A stretch of 58,732 nucleotides of DNA from contig CAMBOV010000017.1 in assembly GCA_945869475.1 (NCBI GenBank), positions 1 to 58,732 on the forward strand, read 5' to 3'. The position numbers and the translations under genes were made by a program. The DNA is from Singulisphaera sp. GP187. Lineage in GTDB: Bacteria > Planctomycetota > Phycisphaerae > Phycisphaerales > SM1A02. The notes beneath the pieces were generated by a model that was given only the letters and a program-made list of their open reading frames with translations, was not told the DNA's origin and ran no database searches. This document shows, piece by piece, positions 45,160 through 53,686 of the stretch. Position 1 is the first letter of the stretch, and each line of letters opens with the position of its first letter.

Positions 45160-45707
45160 ATTGCTGAGCCCAAGCCCATGACTCTGCGCCATGCGCTGAT
45201 CTGTCCGAGGTGCATCGTGTTATGTGCGAGGCACATGAATGCGACAAGTGCGCCGATTGTTGGCAGGCGCTCAACCATCTGCGCCACTGGATTCACCTTG
45301 GCGAAGTGTGCGTCATCGACGGTTGGAAGAAGCAGTGCAACCTTGTTCCATCCACTGTTGAAATTCTTAATGAGCTCTTCCTTTGATGGATAGACCCCCG
45401 CCGTCGCGAGACATGGCGCGCCATTCTTGAAGAGCGCGTCGTAGGTTGATGGGATCGCATCAACCTGTGGATGGCCGAGCAGCTCGCACACCCACGGTGC
45501 GTAGAGCGCGAGATGTCCGATGCAGAATGCAGCGCTGTTCAAGTCTGCCTTTGGCATCACTGCAAACTGTTCTGCTGGGATCGAGTCAATCAACTTCGCC
45601 GCGTAACCGAGCGTCATCGTGAGTGCTGGCGCGATCGCGGTGCCGATCGCGGTGCTCGTTGGGTTCGTGTGGCAGATTGGAGTTGGCTGATTGGTCATCG
45701 TGGTCAT
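45156..45707 (-). CDS. DinB-superfamily protein
   Basis: A 183-residue four-helix-bundle protein of the DinB/DUF1569-like group. The metal His set is visible: His in FCIGHLALYA and the HxxxH pair in LAHNTMHLGQISAWRR. Relatives include bacillithiol/mycothiol-dependent transferases; the substrate here is unknown. The ATG at 45707 is chosen because TATCCT ends exactly 6 nt upstream; an ATG at 45698 is also in frame. Its stop overlaps the start of the 857-residue secreted protein (GTGA). Confidence 0.85.
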   Translation of the reverse strand: MTTMTNQPTPICHTNPTSTAIGTAIAPALTMTLGYAAKLIDSIPAEQFAVMPKADLNSAAFCIGHLALYAPWVCELLGHPQVDAIPSTYDALFKNGAPCLATAGVYPSKEELIKNFNSGWNKVALLLPTVDDAHFAKVNPVAQMVERLPTIGALVAFMCLAHNTMHLGQISAWRRVMGLGSAM

Positions 45708-45713
45708 CAGCCG

Positions 45714-45719
45714 AGGATA
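45714..45719 (-). promoter_or_regulatory. -10-like TATCCT before the DinB-like gene
   Basis: TATCCT on the minus strand ends 6 nt before the ATG at 45707. No Shine-Dalgarno; consistent with a leaderless start. Confidence 0.4.
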
Positions 45720-45736
45720 CCCCCCCCGCCCTGCGA

Positions 45737-46051
45737 CTACAAACCCACGCATCTCGTATAGATGCGGCGAGCGTCGCTGGGCTCGGTCGAGCCACGCACG
45801 ATGGCTCGGCCATCCTCAAAGAGCGTCAGCTCATAGCACCCACCTTTGCCCGTCGGTTCACCGCGCAACTCCACGCGAAGCCGTCCACTTTCGACGGTGA
45901 ATGCGCCGTGCACTGCGAGCCACGTGGCCAGTTCGTTGAGGTCAACGGTGCCAGGTGATGCGGGTCGCACTTGCACTGCGTTGCATCCGGACAGGGTTGT
46001 CGTCTGCGAAGCGCGCGATCCATCGAGAAACTCAAACTTTCGCTGCACGCA
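45737..46051 (-). pseudogene. C-terminal remnant of a ThiF/MoeB/HesA-family adenylyltransferase
   Basis: The minus strand reads CVQRKFEFLDGS, then TLSGCNAVQVRP, VDLNELATWLA, and ends LFEDGRAIVRGSTEP...YTRCVGL. This is the layout of the C-terminal 100 residues of ThiF-like E1 adenylyltransferases (Cys, FEFL, LCGRNAVQV, FPDGRA, ARxLYxRYVG). The Rossmann/adenylation part is missing. Upstream, in the same open frame, the sequence turns into a transposase fragment at about 46051, so one continuous 194-codon frame is a chimera of two unrelated gene ends. Probably not functional. Confidence 0.65.
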
Positions 46052-46255
46052 TGCAATTGTCGGCGTTTCGAGGCGGGTGTTCACGAAGCAGAGCACACTG
46101 TTTCGGTCGTAGACTCTCCAAATCCCTTCGTCGATCTCGACAAGCCCGACTGCCTCACCAGCGAGTGCCGTCGATACAAAGAGTCGTGCGCCTTGAAATT
46201 GCGTCTCACCTGTTTGACGAATCCGACGGACTTCCCAGCGATTGCTTGGGAGATT
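46052..46255 (-). pseudogene. C-terminal remnant of an integrase-core (DDE) transposase
   Basis: The minus strand reads PSNRWEVRRIRQTGETQFQG, then ARLFVSTALAGEAVGLVEI and DEGIWRVYD. This matches the beta-rich C-terminal end of integrase-core transposases (R.V...G...F......VS.AL.GE.VGL.E...G.W.VYFG). No DDE residues remain. It is fused in frame to the ThiF-like tail downstream. Its upstream end abuts the amidohydrolase remnant on the other strand, which marks a likely insertion edge at about 46255-46264. Confidence 0.6.
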
Positions 46256-46263
46256 CACGGTTG

Positions 46264-46431
46264 ATGGGACGACTTTCGCCAGGCTCGTTTGCGGACTTTG
46301 TCGCACTGGACCGAAATCCATTCGCGTGCAATTGGATGGATGAAGCGCCGCAAGTCTTATTCACGGTCGTGAATGGAGTTGTGCGCTACGACGCGACGGG
46401 CAACCACATCGTCACTACCGCGACGGCGTGA
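46264..46431 (+). pseudogene. C-terminal remnant of an amidohydrolase
   Basis: The plus strand encodes GRLSPGSFADFVALDRNPF, then APQVLFTVVNGVVRYDATG, the standard end of Amidohydro_1/3 enzymes (G.L.PG..ADFVVLD.DP ... V..TVVGG.VVY). Only the last 55 residues are left. It begins where the transposase fragment ends, so the insertion probably removed the rest. It overlaps the M50 remnant tail to tail by 17 bp. Confidence 0.65.
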
Positions 46432-46708
46432 ACACTCCACGTCTGAATCGTATGGCGCCATCCGAGAAACCAGCCAAGATCATTGATCCATCGAGTGGCG
46501 GCACCAGCATCAAATTGAAGATCATCAGATAGAGGTTGAGCCACGCTCCCGTCACGAGAAACAACCGCAAGTTTGTTGCGATGGGCTCATTCTGCCGTCC
46601 ATATCGAATTGCAACCGCGCACACGACGATACAGATCGCGCTCAATGCAAGGTTTTCACAGACGCGCGCAAGAAGTTGATGAGTAAGTGATTTCGCTCGC
46701 GTGACCAT
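46415..46708 (-). pseudogene. C-terminal remnant of an M50 site-2-protease-type membrane peptidase
   Basis: A 97-codon frame with two membrane helices and the NLYLMIFNLMLVPPLDGS element, the third motif (N-x2-P-x2-P-L-D-G) of M50 site-2 proteases. The HExxH zinc site, which lies about 100 residues upstream in the family, is absent, so the fragment cannot be catalytic. I see no in-frame start context that would make it a designed small protein. Confidence 0.6.
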
Positions 46709-46789
46709 CCGATTTTGACCGCGCTGAACTCGACGATGCTGCAGAGGTCGAGTGATGCGACCCGATCGGTCACAACAAAGGGGTGCCGC

Positions 46790-47029
46790 TCAATGGGTTG
46801 TTGAGACCGGTTCAACCGCTCTAGGTGCGTCGCCATCCGCAGGTGCCGGCAACCCCTCTGCGGTCACCAACAATGAGAGCACGTCGAACGCAACTCTCTC
46901 TCGCCCCTTGCAAGGAGCACAGAGGTGTGCATACCACTGCGTTCGAGGTCGCAATTGACACTGCTCGAACAACTCTTGAACCATCTGCCAGTGCTGAGTG
47001 TCGAATTGATCAGCCTTTTTCTGTGTCAT
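46790..47029 (-). pseudogene. N-terminal remnant of a planctomycete Ser/Thr kinase
   Basis: A 79-codon frame starting MTQKKADQFDTQHWQMVQEL and continuing LFEQCQLRP, then FDVLSLLVTAEGLPAPAD. This is the 'W..V..LF..A..L....R...L...C.....R..V.SLL.A' leader that precedes the kinase domain in planctomycete Ser/Thr kinases paired with ECF sigma factors. The frame stops before any kinase motif. Its start overlaps the sigma gene end by 20 nt in the usual coupled arrangement. A genuine 79-residue partner protein is the alternative. Confidence 0.55.
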
Positions 47030-47618
47030 GAGTGAGCTCCCTGCAAAGCCATGCGCGTGCAAATGCCCAGTCGCTCTTGACTGTGCGCTCCGAAACATCG
47101 AGTGTCAAGGCCGTTTGCCCAACAGAGAGCCCTCCAACAAATCGCAGCCACACCACCGATGCTGCGCGAGGCGCGAGATGATCCAATCTGTCGAGCGCAT
47201 CGATGACGCGGGCGCTTGACTCTCCCGATGTGTCTACTGCCAGTCCAAGTTGCGGAGTGTCCAATTGCATCGATCGCACCTCGGTCGCGAGCGACTGGTC
47301 CGAATTTCTGCGACTTGATGCACGTCGTGACGCGTCGATGATGATCTGCCCCATCATCCTCACGAGCGACCCGAAGAAATGGGCGCGGTTGTCGAACGTC
47401 GCGCCGCCCATTTTCAACCAAAGTTCGTGGACCAACATCGTTGTGTCGATCGGGCGTTTCGGTCCCTCCCTGCGAAGTTGCGACCTCGCGATTCGGCGCA
47501 CCTCGTCGTAGATTTCTTTCCAGAGAGCGTCGAGCGCGCCTGGTTCGTTGCAGCGGTGCTTGGCGATGAGCGAATCTATGATTGCCTGTCGCTCGGACTG
47601 TGTCTTTGGAACTGTCAC
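47010..47618 (-). CDS. ECF sigma factor (TIGR02999-like)
   Basis: A 202-residue extracytoplasmic-function sigma factor. Region 2 spans about residues 20-95 (ALDALWKEIYDEVRRIARSQL, HELWLKM, FFGSLVRMMGQIIIDASR). Region 4 spans about 140-195 (SVVWLRFVGGLSVGQTALTL, ERTVKSDWAFARAWL). The pattern is that of the planctomycete/acidobacterial TIGR02999 group, usually encoded just ahead of a Ser/Thr kinase. Here the following kinase is reduced to an N-terminal stub, while an intact kinase gene starts 138 bp away on the opposite strand. The start is a GTG at 47618 with no Shine-Dalgarno. Confidence 0.9.
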   Translation of the reverse strand: MTVPKTQSERQAIIDSLIAKHRCNEPGALDALWKEIYDEVRRIARSQLRREGPKRPIDTTMLVHELWLKMGGATFDNRAHFFGSLVRMMGQIIIDASRRASSRRNSDQSLATEVRSMQLDTPQLGLAVDTSGESSARVIDALDRLDHLAPRAASVVWLRFVGGLSVGQTALTLDVSERTVKSDWAFARAWLCRELTHDTEKG

Positions 47619-47756
47619 GTGGAGTGTCTAGGTGGTTGGAGTTTGGATGGTGGTAGTGCGTACTTCGACCTCATCCAACAAGCGTTCGATCCCGTCAAGT
47701 GGGGCAATGGTCGCGCCCATTATGTGCAAGAGTCGCAAATCGTTACCTTACACGGC

Positions 47757-50700
47757 ATGGCCGACGGGAATCAGAATCGTCGGGAGTTGCCGATCGATCT
47801 CGTCCAAACGTGTTTCGGCGAATTGCTTGACGGCGACATCGAGAAAGCGCGCGGCGCGTACCCCCCAGAAATTTTCGAACGGGCGCAGGTGCTTCGTGAA
47901 CTGCACGACCGATTTGAGGAAGCGTCGGGGGGAACTGGCGACGCATCGGAATCCGATGACGAGGACGAATCACAGTCCATTCCAGTCGCAACAGTGGTCG
48001 GCGCCTTTGAAATCGTCGAGTTTCTAGGCAGCGGTGCCGCAGGAGAGGTCTACCGGGCGCATCAGAAAACGCCGAGTCGCGATGTTGCCCTCAAAGTTCT
48101 GTGGCCCGACACGCGGACGAGCGGATTTGCGCGGTTCATGCGGGAAGCCGATGCGCTGGCGAGTCTGGAGCATCCATCGATCGCACGGCTCTATCAGACT
48201 GGCGAGACCGAGTTTGGCGGCATCCGCCGTCCGTGGATTGCGATGGAGTACGTGCGAGGTGGGTGCACGCTTGCGCAGTGGGGCGACACTGAGCACGGTG
48301 ACGATGCGTGTATTGCAGTCGTGATCTCGATGGCAGACGCGATCTCCTACGCGCATGGTCTGGGGGTTATCCACTGCGATCTCAAGCCGTCGAACACGCT
48401 CGTCGCCGCCGATGGCCATCCCGTCATCATTGACTTTGGATTGGCGAGACTGCGCGATGCCGATCCGATCCGTTCGATGTCGATGTTGGGTGACCGTATT
48501 TCCGGCACTCTTTCGTACCTGGCACCAGAGTCGCTCGATCCTCGAACCCGCCCCGATGTGCGAACCGACATCTTCGCACTCGGAGCGATGCTGTACGAAC
48601 TGCTTGCAAAGCGGCCGTTCCGCGACACTCACGAACGACCTCTGCCGCAACTCTTACATGACGTCGCGAACGTGGATGCCCCGCGCCTTGCTCATGTGGA
48701 TCGGAGATTCATCGGTGACCTCGACCGAATTGTCGCACGTGCAACCGAACGCGATCCCCAACAGCGATACTCGACGGCTTCGCGCTTCGCGGATGATCTA
48801 AGACATCACCTCGCGGGCGAACCTGTGCTCATCGAGTTGCAACCCCTCCGTGAACAATGGCGCCGCGCCCTGCGCAGAAATTGGCGCGTCGCGACTGCAT
48901 TAGTCGCAACGGCAGCCCTGCTCGCGACGACGACCGTTATCTCGTTGGCATTCGCGAAATCGGCAAGAGCGCAGGCGAGAATCGCCAACTTGAGCGCCGC
49001 TGCACGCGCGGTCGATTCCTCAGACTTGATGCGGGTTGCCCAGCATGCATCCGAACTCGAAGATGATGGTTCGATCGAGTACGGCGTCCTCAAGCGCGCA
49101 CTCGCACTTCGCGGAGAGCGTCTCATCGATGGTGACATCTATTCATCAGCGATGGCACCAGGTGGATCATGGGTTGTTGCAGAAGGAGCTATTGGAACAC
49201 CAGATTCAACAGCACCACAAGTGGCGCCGGGCGCGCTCGTAGATTTTCTCGTGCGTTTCGATGGCGCGAAAGAGCGATGGCGTGTCGGAGTTCCGCAGTC
49301 GCCAGTTCACGGCATCGCAATTTCCAGTGACGGCAAGAAGATCGCCGCCGTTTTCTTCGGGCGTTCACTGCGCATCTATGACGCAGACACTGGCCACGCA
49401 CACTCGATCATCCAACTGGGAAACCCATATGGCGATCACGATGATTCGATCGCGATTCGAAGCGATGGATTGATGGCTGTGACCGCAGGAGATTCGGTGG
49501 GAATGATCGAACTGCGCTTGATTGACGCACCCGAAGTCGTCGTGGGTTCCTTCGAACCAGAGATCGGTACGGTGAGATGCATTGCGTATTCACCAGGTGC
49601 GGGATCTCGTTTACTGCTTGCAGGGCACGATGGCGCAGTCGTCGTGGATATTGCGTCGAGGAAAGTCGTAACTCGCTTTCAAGGAATCAAAGACAAGCAG
49701 ATGGCTGCCGCTTGGAGCGCGGATGGATCTCGTGCGTTTGTCGCGGGGTTCGATCACATCGTGAGAGGGTACGACCCGATGAGTGCAGATCCGGTGTGGC
49801 TCGGTCACGGGCACCGAGACATGATCTGGTCGATCGCTGCTCTTGATGACGAGACCATCGCATCGATTGGCGCCGAGGGAAGTCTGCGCCTGTGGAATGT
49901 TGTCGATGGCACGCCCAGCGGAGTCATCCCCGCTTGTGACGATATGACATGGGAAGTTTGGTTCGATCGCAGTGGATTACAGGAGGATCCAAAAATCGTC
50001 TTCGCATCGATGGGTGGACTCTCGACGAAGTCAATGGCGACACTTCGTGCGTGGGCAGGAGTACCTGTCGATGACTCGCGCGTCTCTGTTGCTTGCGAGA
50101 AGTCGATGGCTGTGCGAATGACGGATGGTCGCGTTCGGATTGTGTCTTTGAATGGGAGAGCAGCGGACGCACGATTCGTTCTGTCGCCAGGTGAAGGCGC
50201 AGCCGAACGTGTTGCGATTGACCGCGATGCGAAGCTCCTTGCGACTGTGCGTGGCGACGGAACGCTCTCACTTGTCGAGTTGGCATCGGGTGATGCACGT
50301 TGGTCCACAAAGGCTCTGAGCGTGGAGAACCCACAATCACCGAGTGGGATTTCGGCGCTTGCGGTCGACAGTGTCGGAGGACGTGTGTATGTCGCGTCGC
50401 GAAAGTTCAGATGCGTCGCACTTTCGGCGGTTGATGGAAGCGAGCTGTGGAGGCAGAGTGACACGAAGGACTGTGCCGCAGTTGCGGTCTCGGCGGATGG
50501 AACGAGGGTCTTCACCAGCGACCGGGATGGCGTCATGTCTGTGCTCAATGCGCGAGACGGAACGGTATTGAGGACGGTGCGACTTCAGAGAACACTCACG
50601 AGTTCGATGGTGGCGAGTGCCGACGGTTCGCGGCTCGTCGCAGCGTGTTCCGACGGCACACTTCGCATCCTGGATGCCGAGACACTTGAGGAGCAGATGT

Positions 50701-50795
50701 CGCTCGTTGTCTCGGCGTACGCGCTCCTTTCTGTGTGGATCGACGGCGAGGGCATCCACACAATCGACCGTTTGGCGATTGAACGGGTGCGATAG
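47757..50795 (+). CDS. Transmembrane Ser/Thr protein kinase with beta-propeller-like sensor domain
   Basis: A 1012-residue PknB-type kinase. The P-loop starts at Gly91 (GSGAAGEVY). VALKVL has the ATP Lys, the catalytic loop is His206-Cys-Asp208 (HCDLKPSN; Cys replaces the usual Arg), and DFG starts at Asp226. One membrane helix lies at about 377-400. The remaining 600 residues are WD40/PQQ-like repeats (ISSDGKKIAAVFFGRSLRIYD, ADGSRLVAACSDGTLRILD) forecast to be outside the membrane. The ATG at 47757 avoids overlap with the divergent sigma gene, and TACCTT ends 7 nt upstream. It probably signals with the adjacent sigma factor, replacing the lost cognate kinase. Confidence 0.9.
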   Translation: MADGNQNRRELPIDLVQTCFGELLDGDIEKARGAYPPEIFERAQVLRELHDRFEEASGGTGDASESDDEDESQSIPVATVVGAFEIVEFLGSGAAGEVYRAHQKTPSRDVALKVLWPDTRTSGFARFMREADALASLEHPSIARLYQTGETEFGGIRRPWIAMEYVRGGCTLAQWGDTEHGDDACIAVVISMADAISYAHGLGVIHCDLKPSNTLVAADGHPVIIDFGLARLRDADPIRSMSMLGDRISGTLSYLAPESLDPRTRPDVRTDIFALGAMLYELLAKRPFRDTHERPLPQLLHDVANVDAPRLAHVDRRFIGDLDRIVARATERDPQQRYSTASRFADDLRHHLAGEPVLIELQPLREQWRRALRRNWRVATALVATAALLATTTVISLAFAKSARAQARIANLSAAARAVDSSDLMRVAQHASELEDDGSIEYGVLKRALALRGERLIDGDIYSSAMAPGGSWVVAEGAIGTPDSTAPQVAPGALVDFLVRFDGAKERWRVGVPQSPVHGIAISSDGKKIAAVFFGRSLRIYDADTGHAHSIIQLGNPYGDHDDSIAIRSDGLMAVTAGDSVGMIELRLIDAPEVVVGSFEPEIGTVRCIAYSPGAGSRLLLAGHDGAVVVDIASRKVVTRFQGIKDKQMAAAWSADGSRAFVAGFDHIVRGYDPMSADPVWLGHGHRDMIWSIAALDDETIASIGAEGSLRLWNVVDGTPSGVIPACDDMTWEVWFDRSGLQEDPKIVFASMGGLSTKSMATLRAWAGVPVDDSRVSVACEKSMAVRMTDGRVRIVSLNGRAADARFVLSPGEGAAERVAIDRDAKLLATVRGDGTLSLVELASGDARWSTKALSVENPQSPSGISALAVDSVGGRVYVASRKFRCVALSAVDGSELWRQSDTKDCAAVAVSADGTRVFTSDRDGVMSVLNARDGTVLRTVRLQRTLTSSMVASADGSRLVAACSDGTLRILDAETLEEQMSLVVSAYALLSVWIDGEGIHTIDRLAIERVR

Positions 50796-50953
50796 GTGCG
50801 TTTGAAGTGCGATTGTGGGCGAAAAACATGGAATTCCTTGCCCTTCGCGGTCGAGTTGTGCGCTTGTCACAACGGGCGGCGCGCCCTGATGGACGCGCTG
50901 TCTTTTGTCATGGGGCTTCGGTACGATTCGCTGAACAGAATTAGGAGTGCAGA

Positions 50954-53686
50954 ATGATGAGCAATGGAAGTCAAAATCCGTGTTGGAAGTCTTGGTTCGC
51001 TGTTTGCGTTGTGATTGGGTCGATGCTCCTGACGGGGAGTGGTGAGGCGAGCGGCGTTGGATGCCCGACGGTGATCGAAGTGCCACAGCAGGCGGCAACG
51101 ATCGCAGATGCGGTCGCACAGGCCTGCTCAGGTGTTCCGCTTGAGATTGTTCTGTCGCCAGGCGTTTGGCCAATGGCAATTGACACTGTGACTGCGGGGT
51201 ACGAGATCACTATTCGAGGAACGAGCAAGACCAAAAGCATCGTCACGGGAGTCTCAGGGCAACCATTGAATACACAGTGGGCCGCTGATGTGTTTCTAGA
51301 ACACCTCACTCTTGCAGACGTGCTTGCGGGTTCCTCCTCCTTCAATATCCACTTCGATGACTGCAACGTGCGAGATTGTGTGGGCGATTTCGTGTTGGAG
51401 TACCCAGGATTCATCGCACGAGAATCGAGATTTGAACGGTGCAGCGCCAGTTGGGACTATGGCTTCCTTTACTTTAGAGAAAACAACGCAGTGACGAACT
51501 GTCAGTTCATCGATTGCGTTCGACCCGTGATTGGCTGGACGGCAACTGCATCCCCCGCGATCGTCACCGGCTGCAGCTTTGTTGGATGTATCGGTGATGC
51601 AGTGCAAGTGCGGGGCGCCATGAATATCAATGACTGCACCTTCGATCAAACGAATGGCAGCGCGATTGTTGCGCCTGTTACCTGTTGCACTCAAGGTACG
51701 AGGGTCAATGTGACCGGCTGTAGTTTCGCCAACGGGAGTTCCGAAATGGGCGCAGCGGTTCGTGACCAAAGCAGCACTGCTCTCGAGAATACCTGGACAT
51801 TCAGCACGTGCGCCTTCTCAAAAAATACAGCGCAGGCTGGTGGCGCTCTCTACTTCAACATGGAAGCGCATGTGACGCTCAGTGGATGCACATTTACGAA
51901 TAATGTCGCGACTGTCGGAAAGGGCGGCGCGTTCGAAAGAGAATTTGGTGGTCAGAAGAAAGGACTGCTCGAAGTCACCGGCTGTACGTTCACAAGCAAC
52001 AGTGCGGTGGGCGAAGGCGGAGCCCTGTCAGTGTCGGGTTGGTACGGTCAACTTGCGGTGACAGACTCGACCTTCACAGGAAACACCTCAAACACTGGGG
52101 GCGGAGCGATTCGAATGGATCGTCAAGTTGCATCGATTACAGATTGCAACTTCGTGAATAACCGTTGCCCCTCAACCGGTAGCGGCGGTGCGATTTCGCA
52201 GTTCATTGGTTCGATGAACCTCGTTCGGTGCAGTTTCGTCTCCAACGCTGCATATCGCGGGGGAGCGATCTGGAGTTACTACGATACGCACAATTCATGG
52301 ACTGACTGCGACTTTCGACTCAACCATGCAGAGCATGTTGGAGGTGGCGTCGCGATTGAGCAAAATTCCCAAGTCGCGTTCAGCGGATGTCTCTTTGACA
52401 GCAACAGCGCTGACGTGGGTGGCGGAGGAGTTGCATACCTCGGATTACAGTTTCAAGCACCCTTCGAAGCTGTCAACAGTACGTTCGCTTCCAATACAGC
52501 GCCGGAAGGACCAGCGATTCGTTCGTATGCGAAGTCTGCGATGGGCATCGAGGGGGTCCAAGTGTGCGGAAGCGGCACGAATCCAATGGTTGGAATTTTC
52601 ACGTTTGGTCAAGGCAATTGCATAAGCGAATCCTGTTCGGATATCGACAACAACGGCACGCCTGACGAGTGCCAAGTCGTCACTGTTCCCGGCAGTTACA
52701 AGACGATTCAGGCCGCGATCGATACGACACCCATTGGTGAATATCGCATCGTCTCGGTTGGCGCTGGAACGTTCTCAGGTCCAATCCATTTCGATGGCAG
52801 ATCTGTTGTTGTTCGCGGCGCAGGTGCTGAAAACACGATCATTCAAGGGACGAGTGGTGTGACCGCATCGGTCGTTCGATTCGACGGCGAGCCTGCGAGC
52901 GCAGCAATCGAAGGAGTCACGATTCGCGGCGGAATCACAGGAAGTCCCTTCCCGATCAACCCGCAATACAACATCGGAGGCGGCATCTTCTCTTTCAACA
53001 GCGCCGCGAGTATTCGCAACTGCGTCATCGAAGACAACGTCTCTGTATATGGCGGCGGCGTCTATGTGTGGAACGGAACGGGCAGCATCACGAACTGCAC
53101 GATCCGCAACAACGATGCGGGCGCCGATGGTGGTGGCGTACAGTTCTTCGGCGGTGCCCTCCGAGTGGTTGACACTCGGATCGAAGGCAACTTCACAAAC
53201 AGTCGCGGCGGCGGAATGCACATCGTGCAAGGAAATCCCGTGCTCGTGCGGACGACCGTTGAAAACAACATCAGTGCGAATCTCGTTGGTGGCATTTCGT
53301 GGGTACCTGCTGGATCCGCGGGCGCGTTCCTGACGATGGACGACTGCGATGTCACGACAAATATTGCGGGAATCGCCCAGGGTGGTATTGGTGTCCTCGC
53401 CGACGGATCGCTCGGAAGGTTTTCGCTTGTGTCGACGACTGCTTGCGGCAATCTTCCAAGAGCCAACATCACGGGCGTCTGGACTGACCTTGGAGGCAAC
53501 ACCGTTTGCGATTGTGCAGGCGATCTGACGCTCGACGGGATCACCAACTCTGCTGACCTAGGAATCGTTCTCGCCGCTTGGGGCCCGTGCGCAACAGGTT
53601 GCAGTGCCGACATTAACCACGACGGCATCGTGGATGGCAACGATCTTGCGTTGTTGATCACCTCCTGGGGCGCGTGCGGCAGCTGA
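50954..53686 (+). CDS. Secreted right-handed beta-helix protein with dockerin-like C-terminus
   Basis: A 910-residue exported protein; AGGAG (50943-50947) sits 6 nt before the ATG at 50954 and a signal peptide ends near residue 33. Two beta-helix blocks follow (about 40-550 and 575-850), built from polymorphic-outer-membrane-like repeats such as CTFTNN, GGAL, and CSFVSNAAYRGGAIW. They are separated by a DIDNNGTPDECQ EF-hand-like linker and a second 'TIQAAID' parallel-beta-helix start. The C-terminus has a dockerin-like pair (GDLTLDGITNSADL, ADINHDGIVDGNDL, each with W-G). Likely a cell-surface or biofilm protein or a polysaccharide lyase relative. No catalytic residues identified. Confidence 0.85.
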   Translation: MMSNGSQNPCWKSWFAVCVVIGSMLLTGSGEASGVGCPTVIEVPQQAATIADAVAQACSGVPLEIVLSPGVWPMAIDTVTAGYEITIRGTSKTKSIVTGVSGQPLNTQWAADVFLEHLTLADVLAGSSSFNIHFDDCNVRDCVGDFVLEYPGFIARESRFERCSASWDYGFLYFRENNAVTNCQFIDCVRPVIGWTATASPAIVTGCSFVGCIGDAVQVRGAMNINDCTFDQTNGSAIVAPVTCCTQGTRVNVTGCSFANGSSEMGAAVRDQSSTALENTWTFSTCAFSKNTAQAGGALYFNMEAHVTLSGCTFTNNVATVGKGGAFEREFGGQKKGLLEVTGCTFTSNSAVGEGGALSVSGWYGQLAVTDSTFTGNTSNTGGGAIRMDRQVASITDCNFVNNRCPSTGSGGAISQFIGSMNLVRCSFVSNAAYRGGAIWSYYDTHNSWTDCDFRLNHAEHVGGGVAIEQNSQVAFSGCLFDSNSADVGGGGVAYLGLQFQAPFEAVNSTFASNTAPEGPAIRSYAKSAMGIEGVQVCGSGTNPMVGIFTFGQGNCISESCSDIDNNGTPDECQVVTVPGSYKTIQAAIDTTPIGEYRIVSVGAGTFSGPIHFDGRSVVVRGAGAENTIIQGTSGVTASVVRFDGEPASAAIEGVTIRGGITGSPFPINPQYNIGGGIFSFNSAASIRNCVIEDNVSVYGGGVYVWNGTGSITNCTIRNNDAGADGGGVQFFGGALRVVDTRIEGNFTNSRGGGMHIVQGNPVLVRTTVENNISANLVGGISWVPAGSAGAFLTMDDCDVTTNIAGIAQGGIGVLADGSLGRFSLVSTTACGNLPRANITGVWTDLGGNTVCDCAGDLTLDGITNSADLGIVLAAWGPCATGCSADINHDGIVDGNDLALLITSWGACGS

